The notes under the pieces are model-generated. The model had not been told where the DNA came from. It saw nothing but the letters and a program-made list of their open reading frames with translations, and did not search any database. A DNA stretch of 64,000 nucleotides, from positions 620,001 to 684,000 of the forward strand of contig JAGTJU010000001.1 of NCBI GenBank assembly GCA_022184915.1. The letters run 5' to 3'. Numbering within the stretch: the stretch's first letter is position 1; every line of letters begins with the position of its first letter. Of the stretch, positions 9,087-17,238 are shown piece after piece. This DNA is from Myxococcales bacterium. Its GTDB lineage: Bacteria > Myxococcota_A > Polyangia > Fen-1088. The position numbers and the translations under genes were made by a program.

Positions 9087-9502
9087 TCTTCATAGCGTTG
9101 CGCATTGTGATGGGCGCGGGTGCAGCATTCATGCTTCTGTTTGATTGGCCGCTCGGGGTCGCGCTGTCACTCGCCGTCGGTCTTGATTTCGTGTTGTGGA
9201 TTTCTGGCGTCGTTGCCGGATTCTCCGTTGTTGCTCGTGGAGGTCTTGCGCTGCTAGTGGGGCTGTTGGGGTTGGCGGTAAGTCGTTTCGCTGAGAGGAA
9301 GAAGCCCGGTGGCGGATGGCAATTCTCTGGTCCCATTGTCTTCTTTCTCTTGCGGGCCACTGCGTATGTGGAGGCGTGGGCGATGGGTGGATTCAAAGAG
9401 GTTTCGATAGTTCTACCCATCTTCGATCTAATCGCTTCGTCGGTGGCATTTGCAATGCCCGTGACCGTCGCTGCATGGCTTCGGCATCGACGGGCCAGAT
9501 GA
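9068..9502 (+). CDS. Small integral membrane protein of unknown function
   Basis: This 144-residue protein starts at ATG 9068, inside the end of the upstream gene (19-base overlap), so the two are translationally coupled. It is almost entirely hydrophobic, with four or five predicted membrane helices: about residues 7-27, 30-52, 55-72, then a basic loop (RFAERKKPGGG), then two more near the C-terminus. It ends in a basic tail, RHRRAR, suggesting a cytoplasmic C-terminus. I see no catalytic motif and do not recognise a family. Coupling with the 353-residue protein implies a joint role, for example a membrane anchor or partner. Confidence 0.65.
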   Translation: MEEPPVIFIALRIVMGAGAAFMLLFDWPLGVALSLAVGLDFVLWISGVVAGFSVVARGGLALLVGLLGLAVSRFAERKKPGGGWQFSGPIVFFLLRATAYVEAWAMGGFKEVSIVLPIFDLIASSVAFAMPVTVAAWLRHRRAR

Positions 9503-9737
9503 CGGCGAATCTCGAAGGCTGTCTCATGTGCCGGGAGTGAGTGGAATGCTGGGATTTATGTTGGTGATTCCGGCCAGATGGGGGACGGCAAGGAGAGCCC
9601 AGGCCTAATTGATGGCGGGCGCGTTAGCGCGTCAATGGCCCAGAGTTCTCGTCGGCTCGACAATCAACCCGTCGTCTCGATGACGCTGAACCAGCACACC
9701 TGCGACCAGCGGCCTCCTTGGGATTCTGACGGTCCGC

Positions 9738-10061
9738 TTACTTCGCGATCCCCAAGAACACGGCCAAGCACCGCTCGACCTCCAACAGAGCATCTGGGTC
9801 GATGTGTCCGAAGGCGGGCCCTAACTTGTCGCGCTTGACCGTCACAGCCTTGTCCACCATCACCTGGGATGGCTTCTGCAAGCCGTTCTGTGGGCTTGGT
9901 TGAATCGTCACGCGCAGCAACGGCGCTGCAACAAGGACGCTGGTTACAGGTAGCACGGTGACGCTGCCGAGCTCGCTGAACAGGTTGGCCTGGATAACCA
10001 GTGCAGGCCGAGGCTTGCCAAGGTCGCCCTGCATAACGATGGTCACGAGGTCGCCGCGCAT
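9738..10061 (-). CDS. mazF: MazF/PemK-family endoribonuclease toxin
   Basis: The 107-residue product matches the MazF/PemK fold. It has an N-terminal RGDLVTIVMQGDLGKPRPALVIQ (the conserved RGDI.w..f.p..GkE.gkpRPaLVi pattern), a central VTVLPVTSV strand, a P-x-NGL-x-K-PSQVMVDKAVTV segment, and a C-terminal DALLEVERCLAVFLG helix. MazF toxins cleave mRNA at short motifs and are neutralised by the antitoxin encoded just upstream. The start ATG 10061 is preceded by GGAG nine bases upstream; that site lies inside the duplicated antitoxin tail. It is co-transcribed with the DUF3018-type antitoxin, 55 bases upstream. Confidence 0.88.
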   Translation of the reverse strand: MRGDLVTIVMQGDLGKPRPALVIQANLFSELGSVTVLPVTSVLVAAPLLRVTIQPSPQNGLQKPSQVMVDKAVTVKRDKLGPAFGHIDPDALLEVERCLAVFLGIAK

Positions 10062-10062
10062 G

Positions 10063-10156
10063 GGCGTTTACTCCACCCCACCGTCCACGTCAGCCAAGGC
10101 TTCATCCGTGAGGCGTTTATTCCACCCAGCCGTTCACGTCAGCCAAGGCTTCATCC
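10063..10156 (-). repeat. 49-bp-period tandem duplication of the antitoxin 3' end
   Basis: Bases 10063-10107 and 10112-10156 are two 45-base copies with 4 mismatches. Read on the minus strand, each encodes the antitoxin tail: DEALADVNGWVE-stop in the gene-proximal copy and DEALADVDGGVE-stop in the toxin-proximal copy. The period of 49 puts the second copy out of frame, and it is untranslated behind the real stop. Only the toxin-proximal copy keeps a GGAG upstream of the toxin ATG; the other has GGAA. Confidence 0.9.
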
Positions 10157-10341
10157 ATAACCTGCTGCATGGCAGTGTCGGCACTGTCGCCCTGAGCCAC
10201 GAGCAAGCATTGGCGTCGGCACTGCTCCGCAAAGTCATGGCGGCGCGTGTCAGGCACCCAGATTTGAACGGGACGAAGTCCCGCCGCGCGCATGGCATCG
10301 CGGTGCTTTTGAACCCGTTGATTGACGTGCGTCGTTGCCAA
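10117..10341 (-). CDS. mazE: MazE-type antitoxin (DUF3018 family)
   Basis: The protein carries the family core VNQRVQKHRDAMRAAGLRPVQIWVPDTRR, followed by FAEQCRRQCLLVAQGD and an acidic C-terminus. This is the DUF3018 antitoxin layout seen beside MazF toxins: an N-terminal DNA-binding part and a C-terminal toxin-wrapping tail. I place the start at TTG 10341 (MATTHVNQ, 74 residues). This matches the usual family N-terminus, whereas ATG 10374 would add an unusual extension lying in a probable promoter/operator. It precedes mazF on the same strand. Its 3' end is tandemly duplicated. Such antitoxins usually repress their own promoter. Confidence 0.85.
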   Translation of the reverse strand: MATTHVNQRVQKHRDAMRAAGLRPVQIWVPDTRRHDFAEQCRRQCLLVAQGDSADTAMQQVMDEALADVNGWVE

Positions 10342-10360
10342 AGCCCGAGCCTCGAGTCCG

Positions 10361-10403
10361 GTTACATGCAACATTCTGCCCGGTCATTGCGTTACATGCA
10401 ACA
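10361..10403 (-). promoter_or_regulatory. Probable mazEF promoter/operator with 13-bp direct repeats
   Basis: GTTACATGCAACA occurs at 10361-10373 and again at 10391-10403, 30 bp apart (about three helical turns). On the minus strand the upstream copy supplies TTGCAT, and CAGAAT follows 17 bases later, a weak -35/-10 pair just upstream of the antitoxin. Direct repeats here fit autoregulation by the antitoxin or the toxin-antitoxin complex. If the promoter is real, the ATG at 10374 would not be in the transcript, supporting the downstream TTG start. Confidence 0.4.
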
Positions 10404-10477
10404 GGCTTTTTGAGTGGCGCCCTTGGCGCCCTGGGGCGCTGACGCTCTGGCCCGGCGCGTGCAATGCTGGGGGTACG

Positions 10478-12010
10478 ATGGCTGCCGTGGATTCCTTGGT
10501 GGGGCTCATCGACCTGCGAAAGGCCGATGGTCTGGTTCTCGAAGCAGGACGTGTGCCTGCCCTCCTGGGGGGCGCGAGCGGGGGGGCATTGACCATGCCG
10601 CCTCTCGATGCAGGCCTGATGACGGTCTTTCTCGAAGAGCTGCTCACCGCAGAAGAGAACCTTGCCCTGGCCGCAGGGCAGATCGTGGAGCGGGGCTACG
10701 AATCGGCGGCGAACGGACAGTTTGTCATCAAGGCGCGCATGGAAAGCGGGCGTGCCAAGATGACAATCCGGCGAGGCGTGTTTCGTGGGCCGGCTCCGTT
10801 GCTGGACCCATCACCCTCGCCACACCCGGCCGCGCCGCCTGCGGGCGCGTACGAGGCCCCGAGGCCGCCGCCCCCACGGGCCTATCATTTGCCTTCGTCA
10901 GCCGCCGCGCCACCCGCTCCCGGGGTGGCCGGCGCGTTGCTTCGGCCGCTGCTGTCGCAGGCGGTTGCCCATGACGCCTCCGATGTTTTTCTTTCGGCGG
11001 GCCGGGCGCCCACCATGAAAGTGCGGGGTCAGGTGGAACCCCTGTCGGGAGCGAAGCTCACGGAGGATCGCCTGGTGGCGCTCTTCGAGGAGTGGTTGTC
11101 TCCCGCGCGGCGGGCCCAGCTGGACGCCGAAGGAAGTGTTGATTTTGGCCTGCAGCTCGACGACCCAGGGCCGCGCTTTCGTGTGAATCTGTTTCGTCAC
11201 CTGCAGGGCCTTGGGGCCGCGCTGCGGCCCATCCGCGACCGTGTGCCAGAGCTTGCGCAGCTTGCCCTGCCGCGCACGCTGCTGCGGCTCATCACGGTGC
11301 CCCACGGGTTGGTTCTGATGACGGGCCCCACGGGCTCGGGAAAGTCGACCACGTTGGCGGCGTTGCTCGCGCACGTCAATGGCACGAGGGCTTGCCACGT
11401 GGTGACGCTGGAAGACCCTATCGAGCACCGGTTCACGCCCGATCGCGCTCTGTTTCATCAGCGCGAGATCGGCACGCACGTTGCCAACTTCTCCACGGGC
11501 CTTCGAGCCGCTTTGCGCGAGAGCCCCGACATCATCCTCGTGGGCGAGATGAGGGATCCCGAAACGATAGGGCTGGCGCTCACCGCCGCCGAAACGGGCC
11601 ACCTGGTGCTCTCGACCTTGCATGCGGGAAGTGCCGCCGGGGCGATTGAACGCATGACCAGCGGGTTCGCGGAGTCGCAGCGCCCAGCGGTACGCGCGCA
11701 GATCGCGTCGTGCTTGCGGTTCGTGGTCACGCAGCATCTGGTCGCCAGCACGGACGGTCAGCGCCTCCCCGTGGTCGAGCAACTCACCGTGAACCATGCC
11801 GTGGCCGCACAGATACGCGATGGTCGCACCCACTTGCTGGCCACCCAGATGGAGCTGGGAAGCGAAGAGGGCATGTTGACGCTCGAAGCGTCTCTTTTGG
11901 ACCTGGTACGCCAGGGGCGCATCACCGCCAAAACGGCCCTCACGGTGGCGCCCAACCGGGAGACCTTCGAGGCGTTGCTCGTGACCCCGCCAGGTCGCGG
12001 CCGGGGATGA
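10478..12010 (+). CDS. PilT/PilU-family retraction ATPase with extra degenerate N-terminal domain
   Basis: The 510-residue protein starts at ATG 10478 after a GGGGG stretch. The C-terminal 355 residues form a complete PilT-type hexameric ATPase: N-terminal domain (DASDVFLSAGRAPTMKVRG), Walker A GPTGSGKST, Asp box LEDPIEH, Walker B SPDIILVGEMRDPETI and His box ETGHLVLSTLHA. PilT enzymes retract type IV pili, so it acts at the cytoplasmic base of the pilus. The first 105 residues look like a second, degenerate copy of the PilT N-terminal domain (KADGLVLEAGRVPALLGG), joined by a Pro-rich linker at about residues 106-150. The same layout occurs in the PilT at 60958. No pilus structural genes are adjacent. 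Confidence 0.88.
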   Translation: MAAVDSLVGLIDLRKADGLVLEAGRVPALLGGASGGALTMPPLDAGLMTVFLEELLTAEENLALAAGQIVERGYESAANGQFVIKARMESGRAKMTIRRGVFRGPAPLLDPSPSPHPAAPPAGAYEAPRPPPPRAYHLPSSAAAPPAPGVAGALLRPLLSQAVAHDASDVFLSAGRAPTMKVRGQVEPLSGAKLTEDRLVALFEEWLSPARRAQLDAEGSVDFGLQLDDPGPRFRVNLFRHLQGLGAALRPIRDRVPELAQLALPRTLLRLITVPHGLVLMTGPTGSGKSTTLAALLAHVNGTRACHVVTLEDPIEHRFTPDRALFHQREIGTHVANFSTGLRAALRESPDIILVGEMRDPETIGLALTAAETGHLVLSTLHAGSAAGAIERMTSGFAESQRPAVRAQIASCLRFVVTQHLVASTDGQRLPVVEQLTVNHAVAAQIRDGRTHLLATQMELGSEEGMLTLEASLLDLVRQGRITAKTALTVAPNRETFEALLVTPPGRGRG

Positions 12011-12172
12011 GTACCCCGCGGTGGGTGCAAGACGGCGCCCCGTTGACGCAACCGGCAGGGGGCCTTTGCAGCGAGAAGTTTGTCACCGCGTTGATCCTCC
12101 AGGGTCCCGAGGCGCGACATTGACTGAGTTGATGAATCGTCCACCGTGTCTACGCGTGCCGGAGGAAAATTG

Positions 12173-13939
12173 ATGTACCTGAAAAGACGAGGTTTCGTCT
12201 CCACCGCGGGGCTTGGCGCCGCACAGGCCGCGAGCGGCGCCCCTCCCTGCCGGCCTCGGGCCCCGTGGGCACCCACCGGCGTCTTTGGCCTCCTGTGTCT
12301 TGGCGTCGCGGCGTGTGCAGGGTCAATCGGCGCTTCCGGCGAGGGGGCAAACGACGACGAGCCGTCACCAACGCCCCGTGCCGGGGCAGGGGGCTCCCCG
12401 ATGCCGGGGACCGGTGGCATGACGGCGACCCAGGGTCCCCTGTCAGGTGATGCCCCGATGCGCCGGCTGACGAACCAGGAGTACGCGCGCACCTTGGCTG
12501 ACCTGCTGGACCTCGACGTGGGCGGGCTGAGCTTGCCTCCCGAGGAGGAAGTGCATGGCTTCAAGAACAACGCCGAAGCCCTGACATTCTCACCCGTGTT
12601 GGCAGAACGACACTTGCTCATCGCAGAAACACTGTCTTCACGCGCGGTGATGGATCTGCCGAAGCTCACGGGTTGCGGCGAAAAACAAGACGAAGACTGC
12701 GCGAAAGCGTTCATCTCACGGCTGGGGCAACGCGCCTGGCGCCGGCCTCTGGAACCGACGGAAAGCGCCAACTTGCTCGATATGTTCCGAGAGGGATCCA
12801 AAGCGGGATTCGCAGAAGGTGTGCGGCTCGTCGTGCAGGCTCTGCTCATGTCCCCCTCGTTCGCGTATCGGACCGAGCAGGGCGAAGGTGGGCCTGATGG
12901 GCAGCTCCGTCCCACCTCCTGGGAGATGGCGTCGCGCCTGTCGTATTTGATGTGGGGCACGATGCCCGATGCCGAGCTCTTTGCAGCGGCCGCAGACGAC
13001 AAGCTCAAGACCGAGGAGCAGGTCCTGGCGCAAGCGGAACGGCTCCTCAAAAGCCCCCGGTCACGCATTCCGATGCAGGAGTTTTTCGTGGAGTGGCTGG
13101 GCCTCGAAGGCGTGCAGACCGTTACGAAGGACGCAAAAGCATATCCAGGCTTCAGTGCCGCCGTGGCGGAGGCTCAAAGCCAGGAGATCGCGAAGTTTCT
13201 CGAGGCTGCGTTCTGGTCGGACGAGGGCGGTTTTGCGGATCTGTTCACCAGCAAAGACACCTTCGTGAACAGCGTGCTGGCAAAGCATTATCAGCTTCCC
13301 GAACCGGCGGGCGCGACCTTCGAAAGGCGAACCTTTCCTGATGACAACCGGGCCGGTATTCTGAGCATGGGCGGCTTGATGGCCAAGCTGGCCGCGCCCG
13401 ACCAAACCTCCCCCACCTTGCGTGGGGTGTTCGTTCGCGAACGGGTGCTGTGCTACGAGTTGGAGCCCCCTCCGGTTTCGGTCGACAACGTTCTGCCGTC
13501 CCCCACACCCGCGACGACAACCCGCGGCAGGGTCAATGATCACCAATCCGACCCGAATTGTTCCGGATGCCACCGGCTCTTTGATCCTATCGGCTTCGGT
13601 TTCGAGCGTTTCGACGCGGTAGGAAGGTTGCGAGACACAGACGGGGGCAAGCCCGTAGATGATTCCGGTGAAGTGTTCGGCTCCTCGATAGGAAGTTTCA
13701 GAGGCGCCGCAGAGCTCGGTCGCAAGCTAGCGGCAGACGAAGGCGCCGCCCGTTGCATGGCCACCAACTTTCTCAGGTTTGCGTTGGGGCGTTCCGAGAC
13801 ACCGGCCGACGAGAACACGGTCACTGCGATGAAGGACCAGCTTTTGTCCGGTGACAAGCCGCTTTGGGCTTTGATTCCGACGCTGGTGACCTCCGATCGT
13901 TTTGTCTCCCCTTCATCGAGCCAAGGAGTGAAGCCATGA
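12173..13939 (+). CDS. DUF1592 family secreted lipoprotein with cytochrome-like CxxCH
   Basis: The 588-residue protein starts at ATG 12173 behind GGAGG. A long signal region ends near GLLCLGVAACAG, suggesting a lipoprotein. Domains in order are DUF1587 (RRLTNQEYARTLADLLDLD), DUF1592 (FAYRTEQGEG through SRLSYLMWGTMPDAELF), DUF1588 (RAGILSMGGLMAKLAAPDQTSPTLRGVFVRERVLC and the motif CSGCH) and DUF1585 (ATNFLRFALGR). CSGCH is a CxxCH haem-type motif, so a redox role is possible but unproven. Such proteins are common in Planctomycetes, Verrucomicrobia and Myxococcota and are paired with a DUF1552 protein, as here; the two reading frames overlap by four bases (ATGA). The substrate is unknown. Confidence 0.88.
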   Translation: MYLKRRGFVSTAGLGAAQAASGAPPCRPRAPWAPTGVFGLLCLGVAACAGSIGASGEGANDDEPSPTPRAGAGGSPMPGTGGMTATQGPLSGDAPMRRLTNQEYARTLADLLDLDVGGLSLPPEEEVHGFKNNAEALTFSPVLAERHLLIAETLSSRAVMDLPKLTGCGEKQDEDCAKAFISRLGQRAWRRPLEPTESANLLDMFREGSKAGFAEGVRLVVQALLMSPSFAYRTEQGEGGPDGQLRPTSWEMASRLSYLMWGTMPDAELFAAAADDKLKTEEQVLAQAERLLKSPRSRIPMQEFFVEWLGLEGVQTVTKDAKAYPGFSAAVAEAQSQEIAKFLEAAFWSDEGGFADLFTSKDTFVNSVLAKHYQLPEPAGATFERRTFPDDNRAGILSMGGLMAKLAAPDQTSPTLRGVFVRERVLCYELEPPPVSVDNVLPSPTPATTTRGRVNDHQSDPNCSGCHRLFDPIGFGFERFDAVGRLRDTDGGKPVDDSGEVFGSSIGSFRGAAELGRKLAADEGAARCMATNFLRFALGRSETPADENTVTAMKDQLLSGDKPLWALIPTLVTSDRFVSPSSSQGVKP

Positions 13940-15339
13940 AGCTCTTGCCGCGACGTCAATTCCTTCGAGGAGCCGCGGGCGTCACGATAGCCCTTCCCTC
14001 GCTCCTCTCCCTGGAGGGCCGCGCCAAGCCCGCACACGCTGCGCAGAATCCCAAACGATTCATCGCCATGGCCACCGTTCTTGGGACCTACCCAGAACGC
14101 TTTTGGCCGCGCGCGCCGGGGTCACAGGCCTTCGCCCCCGATTACCGCCCGCAGCGCAACTACGCCACGGGCACGGGAGACGGGGAAAGCACGGTGTTCG
14201 AGCTTCAAGAGATCGGCAAGCCGCTCGAGGCACACAAGGGGGATCTGATTTACATCGAAGGCCTGAACCGTGTGAACAGCAGCGGCCATGGAGGCTACTG
14301 CAACCTCCTCACGGGCGTGAGCTCCCCGGTTCCGAAGGAAGAGATCGGGGGGGCCATGAGTTTGGATCAGGCGATCGCAAAGAAGATTGGTGGCGATACC
14401 AAGTTCTCCTCTCTTCAAGTGGGCGTGCAGAACTCCGGCACGGGCAAGTACGCGTGTTTATCCTGGTACGCGTCGGGCCAACCCGCTCCCGCGGAGCCGA
14501 ATCCGATCGAGCTATACAAGCGCGTGTTTGCGGAGGTGCCTGACCGGGGCGCTGACAACAGCGCCTTGGAAGCGATGATCGCACGACGCAAGTCCGTGCT
14601 GGACGCAGCGATGGCACAGGCCAAGACTCTGCAGCAAAAGGCCAGCGCTGCGGACAAGGCCAAGCTTGAAAACTATTTCGATTCCGTCCGTCAGGTGGAA
14701 ATGCGGCTGACGAAGATCAACGCCGCGCTGGGTTGCAGCAAACCCGCGTCACCGGCGCTTGGACCCTTTCCCAAGAACATTCCCGTGGAAGCCACGCCTG
14801 ACGTGGCGCAGGCTCAGGTCGAACTTCTCACGCTGGCGTTTGCTTGCGACCTCACCCGGGTGGCCACGTTCCAAATTGGCCATGAGGGGTCGAACATGAC
14901 CCACCCCTGGCTGCAGGTTCCCATTCGCCATCACGACCTGTCTCACACGAAGCCGGATGCTGCCGACTACCAAAAGAACTACGACCACATCGCCGCGATA
15001 GGCAACTGGCACGCCAAGGTGCTAGCCGTGCTCATCGATCGGCTGAAGCAGATGCCTGAGGGTGAGAGCACCGTATGGGACAACACCCTGGTGCTGTGGA
15101 TGAACGGCCTCACGTGGGGCTGCTTTCACTCTGACGATCAGATCCCTGTGATGCTTGCTGGCTCTGCAGGCGGTCACTTCAAGACGGGTCGACATTTGCG
15201 GTTCTCTCGCGAGAAGGGCATGCCCATAGCCACCACCAACGACGTGATGGCACAGGTCCAGAAGGCTTATGGCATCACCGACAGTGGTTTTGGCGATCCG
15301 AAGTTCAACCAACGCCCGCTGCCGCAGTTGGTGGGCTGA
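13936..15339 (+). CDS. DUF1552 family Tat-exported protein
   Basis: The start ATG 13936 overlaps the stop of the DUF1592 gene (ATGA), so translation is coupled. The 467-residue product begins with a twin-arginine signal (RRQFLRGAAGVTIALPSLLSLEGRAKPAHA), indicating folded export. The body follows the DUF1552 pattern: FIAMATVLGTYPERFWP at the N-terminus, GLNRVNSSGHGGYCNLLTG, a helical middle with LENYFDSVRQVEMRL, and a C-terminal WDNTLVLWMNGLTWGCFHSDDQIPVMLAGSAGGHFKTGRH. The last part resembles sulfatase/alkaline-phosphatase-like DUF1501/1552 proteins. The biochemical role is undetermined; the pairing suggests a shared periplasmic or surface process. Confidence 0.88.
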   Translation: MKLLPRRQFLRGAAGVTIALPSLLSLEGRAKPAHAAQNPKRFIAMATVLGTYPERFWPRAPGSQAFAPDYRPQRNYATGTGDGESTVFELQEIGKPLEAHKGDLIYIEGLNRVNSSGHGGYCNLLTGVSSPVPKEEIGGAMSLDQAIAKKIGGDTKFSSLQVGVQNSGTGKYACLSWYASGQPAPAEPNPIELYKRVFAEVPDRGADNSALEAMIARRKSVLDAAMAQAKTLQQKASAADKAKLENYFDSVRQVEMRLTKINAALGCSKPASPALGPFPKNIPVEATPDVAQAQVELLTLAFACDLTRVATFQIGHEGSNMTHPWLQVPIRHHDLSHTKPDAADYQKNYDHIAAIGNWHAKVLAVLIDRLKQMPEGESTVWDNTLVLWMNGLTWGCFHSDDQIPVMLAGSAGGHFKTGRHLRFSREKGMPIATTNDVMAQVQKAYGITDSGFGDPKFNQRPLPQLVG

Positions 15340-15455
15340 CGGGGGCGTCACATTCTGACTGTTGCACGGTCGCCGAAATCGGGGGTAGGCGTTCCGATAT
15401 CCGCGGGGGCATTTGCCGGCGCCGGCACGAAGGTCGTTCTTCAGCAACTTCGCCA

Positions 15456-16481
15456 TCAAAAACTCGTGATTTTCACTTCGTGCAGCTCGCCCGCCTGATC
15501 CATGCACAACGCCAGGTTCTTCGACGCCGCCCACAACTTGGGCTTGCGTTGACCGCACGTGAGGCGCGGTAGCCTGCGCCCATCAACTGCCGCCCAAGAC
15601 CGCCCCGTCGCCACCTCCACCACGCGATCATGCATGCATGTCGCGTCCATTCCCCGCTCTTGCACCGTAGCCTGGATGGCGCCGGTGCCGAGATCGCGAA
15701 TGATCATCCGACTCCACTGCTTGTTTCCAGAGGGGGTCAGGAATTCGATGAGCCTTCCATCGCAGGCCAACGGTGGGTGCGAAAACCAATTGCCCTCGAA
15801 CCGCCACCCTGCGCTGCTTTCGCAGCCCGCTGAAGCGTTGACGCGGAGATCGAAGGACTCGGAGGCCCACCGCTCGCGGCAAAGGACGTACCCGGCGGAG
15901 AGGATCTGTCTTGCGCGACCCACGTCCTCAAGAATGACTTTGGCGGCAACGTGAGTGACCTCCACCAGCTGCTTGCCTTTGATCGCCAAAGTGGGCCTAC
16001 CGAAGAAGACGGAAGAAAGGGATTCTCCTGCGTTCCATTGGCCGAGTTTGTTTCCCTCCCGGCCGTAGAACACAACGCTATCCCGCGCGATCCAACCGTC
16101 TTCTACGGCTTCGTCAACGCGCAGCCACTGAAACCGAGCGCCGGTCTCCGCGGTGAAGAGGTCGACGGTGCCGGTTGCGGCAAAGGGGCTGTTCGAGGTG
16201 AAGCGCGGTTTCCCCGATGCCCAGTCGCCTGTGGCGACAAAGAGGCCGTTCCAGAGCACAAAGCTCCGGTCGTGAAAAACTCGAAGCTGCGTGGCGTCCC
16301 GGCGCTGCTGCAACGAAGGGACAAATGGGGTGGGGGCGGGAGCGGCTTGCGCGGGTATCGCCATTTTGGCCTGTGGCGCCTTCGCCTCGGCGGTCTTAGC
16401 AGCGGGATACGGTGCACAGGAGACGGCCAAGAACAGAGCTGCGATACGACAGGCGGACAATCTGCTATCGCGGCCCAACAT
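15456..16481 (-). CDS. Lipoprotein of unknown function coupled to an L,D-transpeptidase gene
   Basis: The start ATG 16481 lies inside the end of the upstream L,D-transpeptidase gene (17-base overlap), with AGGCG five bases upstream. The 341-residue product starts with a lipoprotein signal (RIAALFLAVSC, lipobox AVSC), then an Ala/Pro/Lys-rich linker to about residue 50. The rest has repeated short beta-strand units (FVLWNGLFVATGDW, DSVVFYGREGNKLGQW, SRMIIRDLGTGAIQATV) that could form a beta-propeller. Six cysteines occur in the C-terminal half. I recognise no named family. Coupling to a signal-less peptidoglycan enzyme raises the possibility that it is a periplasmic protective partner. Confidence 0.7.
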   Translation of the reverse strand: MLGRDSRLSACRIAALFLAVSCAPYPAAKTAEAKAPQAKMAIPAQAAPAPTPFVPSLQQRRDATQLRVFHDRSFVLWNGLFVATGDWASGKPRFTSNSPFAATGTVDLFTAETGARFQWLRVDEAVEDGWIARDSVVFYGREGNKLGQWNAGESLSSVFFGRPTLAIKGKQLVEVTHVAAKVILEDVGRARQILSAGYVLCRERWASESFDLRVNASAGCESSAGWRFEGNWFSHPPLACDGRLIEFLTPSGNKQWSRMIIRDLGTGAIQATVQERGMDATCMHDRVVEVATGRSWAAVDGRRLPRLTCGQRKPKLWAASKNLALCMDQAGELHEVKITSF

Positions 16482-17238
16482 ACTTCGCCTCGTAAGGGTG
16501 AACCACGAAGACAACCCCTTTTTTCAGACCGCCTATGCTCATCAGGTGGTCGCGGTCTCTTGGCCGCAGGTGAATGCAGCCGTGAGAGTTTGTCATCTCC
16601 GGCACCTTACCCTGCGCAGTTTCGGCTTCGTTTTCGGCGGTGGTGTGAAACATGGCGCCTGATTTTTGTTCTGCTCCATCGAGACGCCCGTTTCTGTTCG
16701 TATCTTGGAAGAATCGAAACGCAATGGGGCCGAAGGCGTTGAAGACCCATGTGGTTGGCAACTTCTTGATGCCGTACAGGGCGTCATACATAGTTTCGAC
16801 CTTGTCTCTGTCAAAGCCGAAATCCTTCAGCAGCGATCCCCACACCTCTCGGCCTTCCTTACGGCGCACGAGGTAGTGGACATCTCGCGGGTTGGTCGGG
16901 CTCGGTTTGATTGGCGTTCCCCAGGCAATCTCTGATCCCGCCCATGAGTGCGTCGTATAGGGTTCCGGCTTCAGCAGCAAGTAGCGACCAGCGGGCGTTG
17001 GCGTGAAGTCAGGCCCGCCGTCTTGATCTTTGAGGACTTTAGACGGCCCGCCATAGGCCTCCGTTCGGTAGAGAATCGTGCGGCCCCTCAGCAGGACCAG
17101 CAGACCGGGCCCGAGCTGCGCTCCGGATCGGGTGCCCACATGGGTGGGAGGAAAATGGCCAGGGTAAAAGTGAAGTTCAATCCGGGCGGTGTCCCCGCGT
17201 TCTGCGGGGGGGGGGCGAGGGGTCTGGCTGGCTGCGCT
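16465..17238 (-). CDS. L,D-transpeptidase (YkuD-type) without an evident signal peptide
   Basis: YkuD enzymes form or exchange 3-3 cross-links in peptidoglycan through a catalytic cysteine. Here the motif SHGCIHLRPRDRD contains that cysteine, preceded by MFHTT with a supporting histidine. I chose ATG 17238 because AGGA precedes it by about eight bases; the frame is open to 17385 but no candidate N-terminus contains a hydrophobic signal. The 257-residue protein has an N-terminal beta region (IELHFYPGHF, GLLVLLRGRTILYRTEAYGG), a 'FTPTPAGRYLL' strand and an Asp-rich DTNRNGRLDGAEQ segment resembling a calcium loop. A coupled lipoprotein gene follows, and an RHS gene diverges from it. Confidence 0.8.
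   Translation of the reverse strand, partial: SAASQTPRPPPAERGDTARIELHFYPGHFPPTHVGTRSGAQLGPGLLVLLRGRTILYRTEAYGGPSKVLKDQDGGPDFTPTPAGRYLLLKPEPYTTHSWAGSEIAWGTPIKPSPTNPRDVHYLVRRKEGREVWGSLLKDFGFDRDKVETMYDALYGIKKLPTTWVFNAFGPIAFRFFQDTNRNGRLDGAEQKSGAMFHTTAENEAETAQGKVPEMTNSHGCIHLRPRDRDHLMSIGGLKKGVVFVVHPYEAKYVGPR

Noticed and set aside
9578-9838. Small plus-strand frame between the membrane protein and mazF
   Set aside because: It runs antisense into mazF and shows no coding pattern. The interval 9503-9737 appears non-coding.
15414-15427. Perfect palindrome TGCCGGCGCCGGCA between convergent genes considered as a terminator
   Set aside because: It has no loop and no T run, and GC-rich palindromes of this size are expected by chance in this composition.
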